A DNA stretch of 64,000 nt from an uncultured Carboxylicivirga sp. (GCF_963668385.1 NZ_OY764327.1:868001-932000), one strand, 5' to 3'. Counted from the first letter of the stretch, positions 36,025 to 45,047 are shown. Notes: generated from the sequence alone by a model not told the origin. Program-made: numbers and translations.

Positions 36025-36624
36025 TTACTTAATTTTACCTTCTACTGCTTCACTAACATCTACTTCCACATGAGCCCAGTTTTCACCCGACTTAATTCTA
36101 TACAACTGCATTTCACTAATTCCAAATTGTTTGGCAATTAACTTCAAACGCGTTTTTCTCTTTGGATCTAGAATCTTTTTCTTAAGAAGCATCACCTGAG
36201 TAGCTGTTAACTTATGTCCTTGTTGAGTTTTACGCCCTTTTTGCTTTTCTCTAGCCTTAATAACCAATGGATTACTTTGCTGATGAGCAAACATTTCGCT
36301 CTTGGTAGCCCATTGTAGGTTTTCAATATAATTGTTTGATTTATTGTAATCTTTATGAATTACAAAACTTTGGTCATCTGAATCTTTAGGAAGAAATAAT
36401 TCAGCTACAAGCTTATGCACATAAAATGTTTTTGACTTACCGTAAGGCCGTAACGGTAGTGTGGGATATCCCCGTAAAACACCACCCCGGATTAAATCTC
36501 CACTTTCGGGATTATCAATAAAACTTATTATCCTCCCATAATTTGATATTGCGTATCGCTTCTTTAATGCGCCTTCTTCAAACTTAATTTCTTTCCAGTC
36601 TTCGTTCCAGTATGACTTAACCAT
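36025..36624 (-). CDS. HNH/NUMOD4-type endonuclease-like protein with C-terminal HTH
   Basis: The 199-aa protein has a NUMOD4-like N-terminus (residues about 10-35, WKEIKFEEGALKKRYAISNYGRI), an HNH_3-like region (about 66-106; YVHKLVAELFLP then VIHKDYNKSNNYIENLQW, with His70, His90, Asp92, Asn97 and Asn102) and a C-terminal helix-turn-helix (about 139-183; RLKLIAKQFGISEMQLYRIKSGENW). This is the build of free-standing homing-type nucleases of phages and introns. It sits 15 bp after argD inside an otherwise metabolic gene run, with composition like its neighbours. Whether it still cuts DNA or has become a DNA-binding regulator is unknown. Confidence 0.85.
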   Translation of the reverse strand: MVKSYWNEDWKEIKFEEGALKKRYAISNYGRIISFIDNPESGDLIRGGVLRGYPTLPLRPYGKSKTFYVHKLVAELFLPKDSDDQSFVIHKDYNKSNNYIENLQWATKSEMFAHQQSNPLVIKAREKQKGRKTQQGHKLTATQVMLLKKKILDPKRKTRLKLIAKQFGISEMQLYRIKSGENWAHVEVDVSEAVEGKIK

Positions 36625-36639
36625 ATTATAATCGTAAAG

Positions 36640-37770
36640 TTAACCACTATCCATAGATTCACACAGACTACTCATAAAGTAATCCACATGCCCCCCCTTA
36701 AGTGTTAGAGGAGGTAATAACCTCATAGTATTTGTGCCGGAAACGCCAGTAAATATATAATTTTTTCTTAACAATTTACTTCTTAATACACTAACTTCAT
36801 TATTTAGTTCAACTCCAATCATTAGTCCCACACCTCTAACCTGCTTAAAACTATTTATTTTGATAAGTTCAGTTTTTATTTTTTTTCCTATCTCAAAACT
36901 ATTTTCAACCAATTTTTCTTCCTTAATCACTTCTAGTACGGCTAATGATGCTGCACACGCTAAGTGATTACCACCAAATGTTGTACCTAAAAGACCATAG
37001 CTTGATTCTATATCGGGCGATATCAAAACACCTCCAACCGGAAATCCATTTCCCATACCCTTTGCCATCGTTACCATATCAGGTTTTATGCTAGCATACT
37101 GAAAGGCAAAAAACTTACCACTTCTACCATATCCCGATTGTATTTCATCGAGGATTAGCAAAGTGCCATATTTGTTACATAATTTTTCTAAACCTTTCAT
37201 AAAATCAGTATCAGGAATAATAATACCACCAATACCTTGAATACCTTCAATAATTACAGCTGCCACATCTTTGTTAGCAAGTACTTTTTCAACAGATTCT
37301 AAATCATTTAGTGGTAATATTTCTTTGTGATGATCAGCATTGAAAGGCGCAATAATTTTTGGATTATCAGTAATAGCAACAGCACCAGAAGTACGCCCAT
37401 GAAAACCTTTTGCAAAAGACACCACTTTACTACGTCCGGTGTGAAAAGAGGCAAGTTTTAATGCATTTTCATTTGCTTCAGCACCTGAATTACATAAAAA
37501 CAGCTGATAATCAGGCATTCCACTAGCTTCGCCAAGTTTCTCGGCCAATTCCTTTTGGAGAGGATTTTGAACTGAATTACTGTAGAATCCTATTTTATTA
37601 ACTTGATCAGTTATTCTTTCAATATAATGAGGATGACTATGTCCGATTGAAATAACTGCATGCCCACCATATAAATCGAGATATTTATTTCCTTGATCAT
37701 CCCAAACATGACAATCTAAACCTTTTACAGGAGTAATATCAAATAACGGATAAACGTCAAATAGTTTCAT
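36640..37770 (-). CDS. argD: Acylornithine aminotransferase
   Basis: PLP enzyme converting N-acylglutamate semialdehyde to N-acylornithine; 376 aa, class III aminotransferase. The PLP lysine is in MVTMAKGMGNGFPVGG, the cofactor Asp in LLILDEIQSGYGR, and SGAEANENALKLA binds phosphate. The ATG at 37770 is preferred; a TTG at 37800 would add ten unmatched residues. It is followed at 15 bp by the HNH-type gene. The 283-bp gap to argC upstream contains an AT-rich stretch and a palindrome, so argD may have its own promoter. Confidence 0.94.
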   Translation of the reverse strand: MKLFDVYPLFDITPVKGLDCHVWDDQGNKYLDLYGGHAVISIGHSHPHYIERITDQVNKIGFYSNSVQNPLQKELAEKLGEASGMPDYQLFLCNSGAEANENALKLASFHTGRSKVVSFAKGFHGRTSGAVAITDNPKIIAPFNADHHKEILPLNDLESVEKVLANKDVAAVIIEGIQGIGGIIIPDTDFMKGLEKLCNKYGTLLILDEIQSGYGRSGKFFAFQYASIKPDMVTMAKGMGNGFPVGGVLISPDIESSYGLLGTTFGGNHLACAASLAVLEVIKEEKLVENSFEIGKKIKTELIKINSFKQVRGVGLMIGVELNNEVSVLRSKLLRKNYIFTGVSGTNTMRLLPPLTLKGGHVDYFMSSLCESMDSG

Positions 37771-37955
37771 AGTACTGTGTTTTATATAAATAAACAGCAA
37801 TTTTGATAAAAAAAATGGCCTTTGAATAGCTATTCAACTACCATTATTTATCTAAACTAAAATTACTTAGCAATTAATTACACATGTAATAAAACCATTA
37901 TTTATGGCTTTAATTTTCTGCAATAATTATTATTTGGAAGTTAGGAATGGATGTT

Positions 37956-37983
37956 GTACCACAGACTCGTTAGTCTGCGGTAC
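37956..37983. repeat. REP-like intergenic palindrome
   Basis: GTACCACAGACT, loop CGTT, AGTCTGCGGTAC: a 12-base stem with one mismatch, GC-rich amid AT-rich surroundings, between argC and argD. No T run follows on either strand, so it is not a standard terminator. There is only one copy in this window. It resembles short palindromes that occur in many copies between genes in some Bacteroidota, but copy number cannot be judged here. Confidence 0.6.
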
Positions 37984-38053
37984 AGGCAAGTATGAGATCG
38001 TACTCTATACAAAGAAGAATGAACACCTAAAAATTTAAACCAAATAAACCTGT

Positions 38054-39025
38054 CTAAAATGCGACGGGTTTGAGGAGTAGACCCATTACTTCATCCAAAC
38101 CAAAAATTATATTCATATTCTGAACCGCCTGACCTGATGCTCCTTTGAGCAAGTTGTCGATGACGCTTACTATATGTAACTTGTTATTATGCTTTTTAAC
38201 CTGTACCACTGCTTTATTGGTATTAACTACCATCTTTACATCCGGACTTGAATCGGTTACAATAGTAAAAGGATGAGGCTCATAATACTTCCTAAAAAGA
38301 TTTTTTGCTTCCTCTTCGCTCAAATCACTTTCAATATAGACCGAGGCAAGAATACCGCGCGGATAATTTCCTCGCATAGGTACAAAGTTGATATCTTTAT
38401 CAAAACTAGGCATTAGCTGTACCACAGTTTCACCAATCTCACCAAGGTGTTGATGCGTAAATGACTTATAAACAGACACATTATTATTACGCCAACTAAA
38501 ATGCGTAGTAGCACTAGGTGCCTGACCTGCTCCCGTTGACCCAGTAATAGCATGTATATGTACTTCATCTAATTGTCCTTCAGCAGCCAATGGGAGCAAT
38601 GCCAGTTGAATAGCAGTTGCAAAACAGCCCGGGTTAGCAATTTTATCGGAATTTTCGATGTGGGCTCTATTGCACTCTGGTAATCCATATATAAATCCGT
38701 CGGCATCTTTCTTTAGGCGAAAATCGTTACTTAAGTCGATAATCTTTCCGTTATAAGTTGCTGGTATGGCATCAACAAAGGCCTTTGATCTGCCATGCCC
38801 CATACACAGAAACAAAACATCTACATTATCATAATCTACCTCCGCTACAAAATTCAATTCCAGATCACCAATCAAATCTGAATGAATGCTACACACATCC
38901 AATCCTGCCTGACTAGTACTCTGAATGAAACTGATTTCGGCCTGTGGGTGGTGAATCAGTATACGAATTAACTCGCCAGCTGTATAACCAGCTCCTCCTA
39001 CTATGCCAACTTTAATTTTATGCAT
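38054..39025 (-). CDS. argC: N-acyl-gamma-glutamyl-phosphate reductase
   Basis: NADPH-dependent reduction of N-acylglutamyl phosphate to the semialdehyde. The 323-aa protein starts KVGIVGGAGYTAGELIRIL (Rossmann motif) and has the catalytic Cys in NPGCFATAIQLALLPL and the conserved HIHAITGSTGAGQ and HLGEIGE segments. Its start overlaps the argG stop by 8 bp. It is the last gene of a tight argR-GNAT-argG-argC block; a 283-bp gap then precedes argD. Confidence 0.95.
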   Translation of the reverse strand: MHKIKVGIVGGAGYTAGELIRILIHHPQAEISFIQSTSQAGLDVCSIHSDLIGDLELNFVAEVDYDNVDVLFLCMGHGRSKAFVDAIPATYNGKIIDLSNDFRLKKDADGFIYGLPECNRAHIENSDKIANPGCFATAIQLALLPLAAEGQLDEVHIHAITGSTGAGQAPSATTHFSWRNNNVSVYKSFTHQHLGEIGETVVQLMPSFDKDINFVPMRGNYPRGILASVYIESDLSEEEAKNLFRKYYEPHPFTIVTDSSPDVKMVVNTNKAVVQVKKHNNKLHIVSVIDNLLKGASGQAVQNMNIIFGLDEVMGLLLKPVAF

Positions 39026-40229
39026 CGTCTAAATTCAGTTCTCCTTTATTAACTGCATTATATATCTTCATTGGGGTAGACAATATGGTCGTAAATCCTT
39101 CCACATCAGAAGCTGACCATGCTTTGTTCATCTCACCATATTCCCCAAATACACTACTCATTAAGTCATGATCTGATTCAATTCCTACTACCTCGAAACG
39201 ATAAGGTTTTAGTTTAATAATAACTTTACCTGTTACATTACGTTGTGTACTTTCCAGGAATTTCTCAATATCGCGCATAGATGGTTCCAGGTATTGTGAT
39301 TCATGCAAAAACATACCATACCAATTACCTAATTGTTCTTTCCAGTGCATTTGCCACTTGGTTAAAACATGCTTTTCTAATACATGATGCGCTTTAATAA
39401 TTAACAAAGGAGCAGCAGCTTCAAAGCCAACCCGACCTTTAATACCAATAATCGTATCGCCCACATGCATATCTCTGCCAATAGCATAAGCTGAAGCGAA
39501 ACCTTCAATTACTTTAATGGCTTCAATCTTATTATCGTATGCCTTACCATTTATTGAACTCAATTCACCTTGTTCGAAATCGATGGTAAGTGTTTCTTCA
39601 CTATCTTTCTGTAGTTGACTTGGATAAGCTTCTTCAGGTAAGGTTTTGTTTGAAGTCAATGTTTCCTTTCCTCCAATGCTTGTTCCCCAAAGACCTTTAT
39701 TAATAGAGTATTCCATTTTAGTCCAGTCGCGATTGATACCTCTCTTCTTTAAGAAGTCGATTTCTGCCTCGCGCGATAATTGCAACTCACGAATAGGAGC
39801 AATCACTTTTATTTCGGGCGCTAAAACCTGAAAAGTTAAATCAAATCTTACCTGATCATTACCCGCACCGGTACTTCCATGAGCGATATATTTAGCCCCA
39901 ATTTTTCGTGCATATTCAACAATAGCCAATGCCTGAAAGATACGCTCTGAGCTAACAGATAAAGGATAAGTATTATTTTTTAGAACATTGCCGTAAATCA
40001 TATATCGAATACAGCGCTGATAATAGCGGTTGGTTACATCCAAAGCGGTATGTTTAGTAACACCCAATTCGTAGGCCTTACCTTCAATATCCTTTAATTC
40101 AGTATCTGAAAAACCACCGGTATTCGCCAATGCCGAATAAACATCCAGTTGTTTTTCTTCGGTTAGGTACTTTACACAAAACGATGTATCTAACCCGCCA
40201 CTATACGCTAAAACTACTTTATCCTTCAT
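39018..40229 (-). CDS. argG: Argininosuccinate synthase
   Basis: ATP-dependent joining of citrulline and aspartate. The 403-aa protein begins with the PP-loop VVLAYSGGLDTSFCVKYL and continues with HGSTGAGNDQVRFDLTF and the substrate segments YSINKGLWG and HESQYLEP. The ATG at 40229 is chosen because it gives the normal MKDKVVLAYSGGLD start; the open frame reaches 40256, 3 bp from the preceding stop. It is of the type used in this phylum and overlaps argC by 8 bp. Confidence 0.95.
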   Translation of the reverse strand: MKDKVVLAYSGGLDTSFCVKYLTEEKQLDVYSALANTGGFSDTELKDIEGKAYELGVTKHTALDVTNRYYQRCIRYMIYGNVLKNNTYPLSVSSERIFQALAIVEYARKIGAKYIAHGSTGAGNDQVRFDLTFQVLAPEIKVIAPIRELQLSREAEIDFLKKRGINRDWTKMEYSINKGLWGTSIGGKETLTSNKTLPEEAYPSQLQKDSEETLTIDFEQGELSSINGKAYDNKIEAIKVIEGFASAYAIGRDMHVGDTIIGIKGRVGFEAAAPLLIIKAHHVLEKHVLTKWQMHWKEQLGNWYGMFLHESQYLEPSMRDIEKFLESTQRNVTGKVIIKLKPYRFEVVGIESDHDLMSSVFGEYGEMNKAWSASDVEGFTTILSTPMKIYNAVNKGELNLDDA

Positions 40230-40258
40230 CTTTTTAATGTTAGCTATTCTTATCACTA

Positions 40259-40933
40259 TTAAAAAAGAGCCGTTGCCCTTTTTATTCTGTTAATCACATT
40301 ATCCTTATTATTATTTTTCTTTAACTGCTTAACAGACTCTCTAATAGTCTGCCAACGACTTTTGCTTTTTTTACTTTTTTCTTTTTCATCCTGAATCACT
40401 TTCATTTTTTCAGGATCAAAAAGCATTCCGGTACACAAGCAATGCTTTCGTCCCGTTCGAAGCAAAATATCATAATTAACGCATGTCTGACATCCCTTCC
40501 AGAACATCTCATCATCCGTTAATTCTGAGAAGGTAACCGGTCGATAACCTAAATCTGAATTAATTTTCATTACTGCCAATCCGGTGGTTAACCCAAATAG
40601 CTTAGCTTGTGGGTATCGTTTCCTGGAAAGTTCAAAGGCCTTGCTTTTAATGGCTTTTGCCAAGCCCTGACCTCTAAAACTATCGACAACAATTAAACCG
40701 GAGTTAGCAACAAACTTTTCGTGTCCCCAAGTTTCGATATAACAGAAACCTGCAAACTCTTGGTTATGCAATGCCAATATAGCCTTCCCCTCTTCGATCT
40801 TCTTCAGGATATAATCCGGATTACGTTTGGCAATACCAGTGCCTCTAACCTTTGCAGCTTCTGCAATGGTCTCCAGAATTATATCCACATAAGTGGCATG
40901 TTCTTTTTGTGCGACAAAAATGTTGAACTCCAT
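40259..40933 (-). CDS. GNAT acyltransferase, candidate N-succinyl/N-acetylglutamate synthase
   Basis: The 224-aa protein has a GNAT domain (1-135) with acyl-CoA loop RGQGLA (87-92) and a C-terminal extension bearing CQTC (148-151) and HCLC (164-167), which could bind zinc, then a Lys-rich tail. The cluster encodes every other arginine step but no argA or argJ, and this gene sits second, between argR and argG. It is the obvious candidate for the first committed step. Related Bacteroides proteins have been linked by mutant-fitness work to making the acylglutamate precursor; I rely on memory for that. The acyl group is inferred as succinyl from the Pro90 carbamoyltransferase. Confidence 0.75.
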   Translation of the reverse strand: MEFNIFVAQKEHATYVDIILETIAEAAKVRGTGIAKRNPDYILKKIEEGKAILALHNQEFAGFCYIETWGHEKFVANSGLIVVDSFRGQGLAKAIKSKAFELSRKRYPQAKLFGLTTGLAVMKINSDLGYRPVTFSELTDDEMFWKGCQTCVNYDILLRTGRKHCLCTGMLFDPEKMKVIQDEKEKSKKSKSRWQTIRESVKQLKKNNNKDNVINRIKRATALF

Positions 40934-40956
40934 CGTCTCTTATCTGTACTGTTTTC

Positions 40957-41439
40957 TTATAATGATTTATCTTTTAAACCTGGCATAAACAGCGACAGTG
41001 CGTTGATTACGTCTGTTTTACTTACTCCTTCGCGACTGATCAGTAAGATTGTATCATCACCCGCAATAGTTCCTAATATTTCATATGGCCCATGACTATC
41101 AATTACTGAAGCAATACCGTTAGCAAAACCAGGCCTAGTTTTAATGATTGCCATTTGACCTGAAAACTCAATTGATTCTACTCCACTAACCGGAAACTCC
41201 TCATTAGACGGTAACAAAGGCTCTGCTTTTTGGGCTATATCCGGAATAACATATTTATATCCGGTTTCAGCATCTGGCACTTTAGCAACCTTCAAGTATT
41301 TCAGGTCACGCGATAATGTAGCTTGAGTCAGTTTAAAACCATCCTCTTCCAACAAGCTAACCAGTTCTTCTTGCGAACTGACTTTTCGCGAACTAACCAG
41401 ATGTTTTATAGCTAATAATCGTTGCGCTTTAATTTTCAT
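40957..41439 (-). CDS. argR: Arginine repressor
   Basis: ArgR is a hexameric, arginine-dependent DNA-binding protein. The 160-aa product has the winged helix (LTQATLSRDLKYLKVAKVP) and the C-terminal arginine-binding core (GTIAGDDTILLI). The ATG at 41439 is selected: AAGGAG lies two bases before it, and the promoter and two ARG boxes fall between it and the longer alternative ATG at 41487. It heads the arg cluster, with the acyltransferase gene 23 bp downstream, so it very probably controls its own operon. Confidence 0.94.
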   Translation of the reverse strand: MKIKAQRLLAIKHLVSSRKVSSQEELVSLLEEDGFKLTQATLSRDLKYLKVAKVPDAETGYKYVIPDIAQKAEPLLPSNEEFPVSGVESIEFSGQMAIIKTRPGFANGIASVIDSHGPYEILGTIAGDDTILLISREGVSKTDVINALSLFMPGLKDKSL

Positions 41440-41451
41440 TTCTCCTTGTAA

Positions 41452-41486
41452 TGTATATTTATTCGGTGTCACTGCAAATTTATTCA
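41452..41486 (-). promoter_or_regulatory. ArgR operator: two ARG-box-like palindromes
   Basis: On the minus strand TGAATAAATTTGCA (41473-41486) and CGAATAAATATACA (41452-41465) each match 12 of 14 positions of TGAATwwwwATTCA. Their centres are 21 bp apart, the spacing known for paired ARG boxes bound by an ArgR hexamer. The first overlaps the -7 element and the second the expected transcription start, suited to repression. Confidence 0.7.
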
Positions 41487-41504
41487 TTTATTATTAAAAT
41501 CAAA
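41475..41504 (-). promoter_or_regulatory. Promoter of argR and the arginine cluster
   Basis: Minus strand TTTG (41501-41504), 18 bases, TAAATTTG (41475-41482). Start expected near 41468, giving a leader of about 29 nt with AAGGAG just before the ATG at 41439. Confidence 0.65.
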
Positions 41505-41676
41505 GCTGTTTTTTATAAAATTTATGTATTTTTGCATGACAATTTTAATTGATAACCAAAATAAAAAGGTAGTCAAGTGACTTTAACACTTCGGAATACA
41601 AGTACTATATCAATATTATCTCACTCAACTTTTCAGTTTGTTCTCTCTTTTTTATTCTTTATTCACAAAAAATCAA

Positions 41677-41706
41677 CCTCAATATTTAATCTTGGGGCTT
41701 TTTTTT
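41677..41706 (+). promoter_or_regulatory. Terminator-like hairpin in the carB leader
   Basis: CCTCAA (41677-41682) pairs with TTGGGG (one G-U), followed by eight T, 95 bases before the carB ATG. A -7-like TATTTTTG (41527-41534) on the plus strand would place it inside the carB leader. The stem is short, so it may be a weak attenuator. I found no arginine- or uracil-related leader peptide. Confidence 0.4.
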
Positions 41707-41801
41707 GCATAAAAATGAGAAAATGAAATATCCGCTTGTTTAATGAAGTGTTAATAAAATAAGAATATTTAAGTAGCTAGCAACATAAACTGCATTGTAA
41801 A

Positions 41802-44800
41802 ATGAAGAAGAACGTCAAGAAGGTCGTTGTACTGGGTTCAGGGGCCCTGAAAATCGGAGAAGCAGGAGAATTTGATTATTCAGGCTCACAAGCGTTAAAA
41901 GCCCTAAAAGAAGAAGGTATTGAAACAGTGTTGATTAATCCAAACATTGCAACAGTACAAACTTCGGAAGGTATCGCAGATAAAATTTACTATCTGCCTG
42001 TTACACCGTACTTCGTTGAAGAAGTGATGAAGAAAGAAAAGCCCGAAGGTATTCTTTTGGCTTTTGGAGGACAAACTGCTTTAAACTGTGGTACTAAACT
42101 GTATGAAGCCGGCACTTTGGCCAAATACAATGTAGAGGTATTAGGCACACCGGTTCAATCTATTATCGATACTGAAGACCGCGAAATTTTTGCAAATAAG
42201 CTTAAAGAGATTGATGTTAAAACTCCAATTAGCATTGCAGTAACCAATGTTGAAGATGCACTAAAAGCATCAGACAAGATTGGATTTCCTATTATTGTTC
42301 GTGCAGCCTACACTCTAGGAGGTATGGGATCAGGTTTCTGCCAAAACAAACAAGAATTGATTGAAAGAGCTGAAAATGCTTTCTCATACTCTAATCAGAT
42401 TTTGGTTGAAGAATCGTTAAAAGGATGGAAGGAAGTTGAGTACGAGGTAGTACGTGATGCATACAACAACTGTATTACTGTTTGTAATATGGAAAACTTC
42501 GATCCACTTGGAATTCACACAGGTGAGAGTATTGTTGTTGCACCATCACAGACTTTATCGAATGCCGAGTATCATAAACTTCGTGAGCTTGCCATTAAAA
42601 TTATTCGCCATATAGGAATCGTTGGTGAGTGTAATGTACAGTATGCATTAGATCCTTACTCGGAAGATTACCGTGTAATTGAGGTAAACGCGCGTTTATC
42701 GCGCTCAAGTGCTTTGGCATCAAAAGCAACTGGTTATCCATTGGCCTTTATTGCTGCTAAATTAGGTTTAGGTTACAGCTTACACGAGCTTAAAAACTCG
42801 GTTACTAAAACAACTACAGCGTTCTTTGAGCCTGCACTTGACTATATTGTGTGTAAAATACCTCGTTGGGATTTAGGTAAATTTACCGGCGTATCAAAAC
42901 AAATAGGATCCAGCATGAAAAGTGTTGGTGAGATTATGGCAATCGGACGTAGTTTTGAAGAAGCGATTCAAAAAGGTCTTCGTATGGTAGGTCAAGGCAT
43001 GCACGGTTTTGTAGCCAATCAACCGTTGAAAAATAAAGACATCAAAGAAGAACTAGCAGAACCAACAGATCAAAGGGTATTTGCTATTTCGGAAGCCTTA
43101 CAAGCAGGCATGTCAGTTGATGAAATTCATGAATTGACTCGCATTGACAAGTGGTTTCTTGAGAAGTTGAAAAACATCACCGATCAAAAAGAACTATTAG
43201 AAAACCATAATACATTAGAAGAACTTCCAAACGAAGAACTTTTAAATGCTAAAAAAATGGGATTCTCCGATTTTCAAGTTTCGCGTTTAGTTCTTAAAAC
43301 TGACGGAATCGATATGGAGAAAGGTTTACTTCAAGTACGAGATTACCGTAAAGCAAACGGCATAGTACCTGTAGTAAAACAAATCGACACTATGGCCGGT
43401 GAGTTTCCTGCTCAAATCAACTATTTATATTTAACATACAGCGGTAGCGTTCACGATATTGATTACGAAAATGATGGAAAATCAGTAATTGTACTCGGAT
43501 CGGGCGCATACAGAATCGGTTCTTCGGTTGAATTTGACTGGTGTAGTGTAAATGCACTTAATACAGTTAACAAAGAGAATTATCGATCAATCATGATCAA
43601 TTACAATCCTGAAACCGTAAGTACCGACTACGATATGTGTAGTCGTCTTTACTTTGATGAGTTAACTCAGGAAAGAGTAATGGATATCATTGACTTAGAA
43701 ACACCCAAAGGTGTAATTGTGTCAGTAGGAGGTCAAATTCCGAATAACCTGGCAATGAAATTACACCGTCAGGATATTCCAATTTTAGGAACTTCACCTA
43801 TTGATATCGACCGAGCAGAAAACCGTCAGAAATTCTCAAGCCTATTAGATGACTTAGGAGTAGATCAGCCACGTTGGAGCGAATTAACTTCAATTGATGA
43901 CATCTTTAAGTTTGTTGATGAAGTTGGTTTCCCAGTTTTGGTTCGTCCATCATACGTACTTTCTGGTGCTGCAATGAATGTGGTATCGAATAAAGACGAA
44001 TTGGAACACTTCCTTACTTTAGCAGCTAACGTATCGAAAGAATTTCCAGTTGTAGTTTCTGAATTTATTGAAGAAGCTAAGGAAATTGAAGTAGATGCAG
44101 TTGCAAATAACGGTGAAGTTATTGGTTATGCAATCAGTGAACACATTGAGTTTGCTGGAGTACACTCTGGTGATGCAACCATTGTGTTCCCACCTCAAAA
44201 ATTGTATGTCGAAACCATCAGAAGAGTTAAGAGGATCGCTCGTGAAATTGCAAAAGGATTGAACATCACCGGTCCATTCAACATGCAGTTGCTTGCAAAA
44301 GACAACGATATTAAAGTAATTGAGTGTAACCTTCGTGCATCACGAAGTTTCCCATTTGTATCCAAAGTACTAAAAGTCAATCTTATTGACATGGCAACAC
44401 GTGCTATGTTAGGTTTACAGGTTGATAAATTAACTAAAAGTTCTTTCGAACTGGATTATGTGGGAATTAAAGCGCCTCAGTTCTCGTTTGCACGTTTACA
44501 AAAAGCCGACCCTGTACTAGGTGTTGATATGTCTTCAACAGGTGAAGTTGGATGTATTGGTGATTCATTCTACGACGCAGTTCTCCAATCAATGTTATCG
44601 GTTGGATATCGCATCCCTGAAAAGAATGTATTAATATCATCAGGTCCAGCCCGTTCAAAACTGGAGTTATTAAAAAGTGCTGGCTTATTAAAAGAGCTTG
44701 GTTATAATTTATATTCAACAGGAGGTACTCATAAGTTCTTTGCCGATAATGGAATTGAAACAACTTTAGTACACTGGCCAAATGAAGATCAGAAACCAAA

Positions 44801-45023
44801 TGTGATTGATCTGATTCGCGAAAAGAAAATTGATTTGGTGATCAACATTCCTAAAAACTTATCGAAAGATGAGTTAAAGAACGGATACCAAATTCGTCGC
44901 GATGCTATCGACTTTAATATACCTTTGATTACCAATGCCCGTTTGGCAAGTGCATTCATCTACTCGTTCTGTAAATTAGGACAAGATCAGATTAGCATTA
45001 AACACTGGGAAGAGTACAAATAG
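41802..45023 (+). CDS. carB: Carbamoyl-phosphate synthase large subunit
   Basis: Makes carbamoyl phosphate from bicarbonate, CarA-derived ammonia and two ATP. The full 1073-aa length contains two homologous ATP-grasp halves (about 1-400 with VVLGSGALKIGEAGEFDYSG; about 550-935 with VIVLGSGAYRIGSSVEFDW), an oligomerisation segment between them and a C-terminal MGS-like allosteric domain (about 940-1073; YNLYSTGGTHKFFADNG). It is divergent from argR across a 362-bp region holding the ArgR operator and a leader hairpin, and 15 kb from carA. It likely serves both arginine and pyrimidine needs. Confidence 0.97.
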   Translation: MKKNVKKVVVLGSGALKIGEAGEFDYSGSQALKALKEEGIETVLINPNIATVQTSEGIADKIYYLPVTPYFVEEVMKKEKPEGILLAFGGQTALNCGTKLYEAGTLAKYNVEVLGTPVQSIIDTEDREIFANKLKEIDVKTPISIAVTNVEDALKASDKIGFPIIVRAAYTLGGMGSGFCQNKQELIERAENAFSYSNQILVEESLKGWKEVEYEVVRDAYNNCITVCNMENFDPLGIHTGESIVVAPSQTLSNAEYHKLRELAIKIIRHIGIVGECNVQYALDPYSEDYRVIEVNARLSRSSALASKATGYPLAFIAAKLGLGYSLHELKNSVTKTTTAFFEPALDYIVCKIPRWDLGKFTGVSKQIGSSMKSVGEIMAIGRSFEEAIQKGLRMVGQGMHGFVANQPLKNKDIKEELAEPTDQRVFAISEALQAGMSVDEIHELTRIDKWFLEKLKNITDQKELLENHNTLEELPNEELLNAKKMGFSDFQVSRLVLKTDGIDMEKGLLQVRDYRKANGIVPVVKQIDTMAGEFPAQINYLYLTYSGSVHDIDYENDGKSVIVLGSGAYRIGSSVEFDWCSVNALNTVNKENYRSIMINYNPETVSTDYDMCSRLYFDELTQERVMDIIDLETPKGVIVSVGGQIPNNLAMKLHRQDIPILGTSPIDIDRAENRQKFSSLLDDLGVDQPRWSELTSIDDIFKFVDEVGFPVLVRPSYVLSGAAMNVVSNKDELEHFLTLAANVSKEFPVVVSEFIEEAKEIEVDAVANNGEVIGYAISEHIEFAGVHSGDATIVFPPQKLYVETIRRVKRIAREIAKGLNITGPFNMQLLAKDNDIKVIECNLRASRSFPFVSKVLKVNLIDMATRAMLGLQVDKLTKSSFELDYVGIKAPQFSFARLQKADPVLGVDMSSTGEVGCIGDSFYDAVLQSMLSVGYRIPEKNVLISSGPARSKLELLKSAGLLKELGYNLYSTGGTHKFFADNGIETTLVHWPNEDQKPNVIDLIREKKIDLVINIPKNLSKDELKNGYQIRRDAIDFNIPLITNARLASAFIYSFCKLGQDQISIKHWEEYK

Positions 45024-45047
45024 TAACGCTTATTTCTTAAATATTAT

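Noticed and set aside
41440-41487. An upstream ATG at 41487 for argR adding 16 residues.
   Set aside because: The ARG boxes, the -7 element and the expected transcription start all lie between it and the ATG at 41439, which also has AAGGAG in front.
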